Assembly: GCF_001584165.1 (NCBI RefSeq)
Contig: NZ_CP013233.1
Span: forward strand, 3,046,620 to 3,110,619
DNA from: Collimonas arenae
GTDB taxonomy: Bacteria; Pseudomonadota; Gammaproteobacteria; Burkholderiales; Burkholderiaceae_D
Reading direction: 5' to 3'
DNA: 64,000 nt
Of the stretch, positions 63,791-64,000 are shown one piece after another (the first letter of the stretch is position 1; every line of letters begins with the position of its first letter). Under the pieces are notes generated by a model, which was given only the letters and a program-made list of their open reading frames with translations, was not told where the DNA came from and made no database searches. A program made the position numbers and the translations under genes.

Positions 63791-63826
63791 CAAAAAAAAG
63801 CCCGCAGAACCTTACGGTTGCGGGCT
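63791..63826 (-). terminator. Minus-strand terminator from a transcript beyond the right edge
   Basis: AGCCCGCA (63799-63806) and TGCGGGCT (63819-63826) form an 8-bp stem with a 12-nt loop. The A-run lies on its left, so it is a T-run for leftward transcription. No coding region feeding it is visible in the window. Confidence 0.7.
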
Positions 63827-64000
63827 GAATCCAAACCTAGGAGGTGTTGGAGGAGACAGGGCGAACTATAGCAACCTAGCCGTTGCCTGTATGCTTTATT
63901 GTTCGCATACCTGATATTCGACAGATGTATATCAAGTCCCGACGCCATGGTGGCGCGGTATTCTCCTTGCCAGCCAGCGTGTTTCCGTGCAACATGGGGA
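63827..64000. other. Right edge, no gene seen
   Basis: 174 bp with no convincing reading frame on either strand. It is probably the 3' region or body of a leftward, possibly non-coding, transcript ending at the terminator to its left. Confidence 0.3.

Overview
This 64 kb window is chromosomal, moderately GC-rich betaproteobacterial DNA. Gene families and layout point to Burkholderiales, most likely Oxalobacteraceae (a Collimonas- or Herbaspirillum-like organism). The pointers are a glucokinase fused to an RpiR/HexR regulator, a DUF2863 protein, the hemC-hemD-hemX-hemY cluster divergent from ppc, and a Pseudomonas-like gtsABCD sugar importer. Genus is inference; there is no rRNA to settle it. 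I found no tRNA, rRNA, CRISPR array, insertion sequence or prophage.

Layout. 1-14.7 kb is a hexose-uptake and catabolism block: an RpiR regulator cut by the left edge, a mannose isomerase-like AGE protein, a PfkB sugar kinase, an outer-membrane porin, cytochrome b561, the glucokinase-RpiR fusion, zwf, gtsABCD and tal. 14.8-19.7 kb holds purU, a bactofilin, a DUF898 membrane protein with an M48 metalloprotease, and thyA. 19.8-30.5 kb is a minus-strand block with an outer-membrane factor, a MacA-type adaptor, an MsbA-type ABC exporter, and opgG-opgH-opgD for periplasmic glucan synthesis. 30.9-43.7 kb has folA, a basic amino acid decarboxylase, DUF1653, DUF2863, dcd, hrpA, prfC and dctA. 44.3-50.6 kb carries adc-bdhA (ketone-body/PHB metabolism), a DUF3142 protein paired with a large unrecognised exported protein, and a CorC/HlyC-type protein. 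50.8-58.1 kb is hemY, hemX, hemD, hemC and ppc. 58.2-63.7 kb is a GNAT enzyme, then a FadR-type regulator with a polar amino acid ABC importer, and an adenosine/adenine deaminase.

How the genes work together. The sugar block looks like one regulon: import by gtsABCD, phosphorylation by Glk, oxidation by Zwf, and pentose recycling by Tal. Near-identical 15-bp palindromes of the form TGTA-N7-TACA lie in front of the porin and in the zwf/gtsA divergent promoter. They resemble known HexR operators, and two RpiR-family regulators are encoded nearby.

A global feature dominates interpretation. Thirteen conserved genes are broken by fourteen single-base frameshifts (pfkB-type kinase, porin, glk fusion, zwf, gtsB, tal, thyA twice, the outer-membrane factor, opgD, opgH, the decarboxylase, hrpA, hemY). 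Every one is a one-base deletion, most in or beside a short homopolymer, and many hit housekeeping genes. This reads as systematic sequencing or assembly error rather than gene decay, so these are annotated as CDS spanning the frameshift.

I did not find a clear new defence or mobile system. The best candidates for undescribed biology are the DUF3142/large exported protein pair, the ABC exporter with MacA-type adaptor and outer-membrane factor, the paired hairpins between gtsA and gtsB, and the HexR-like operator network.
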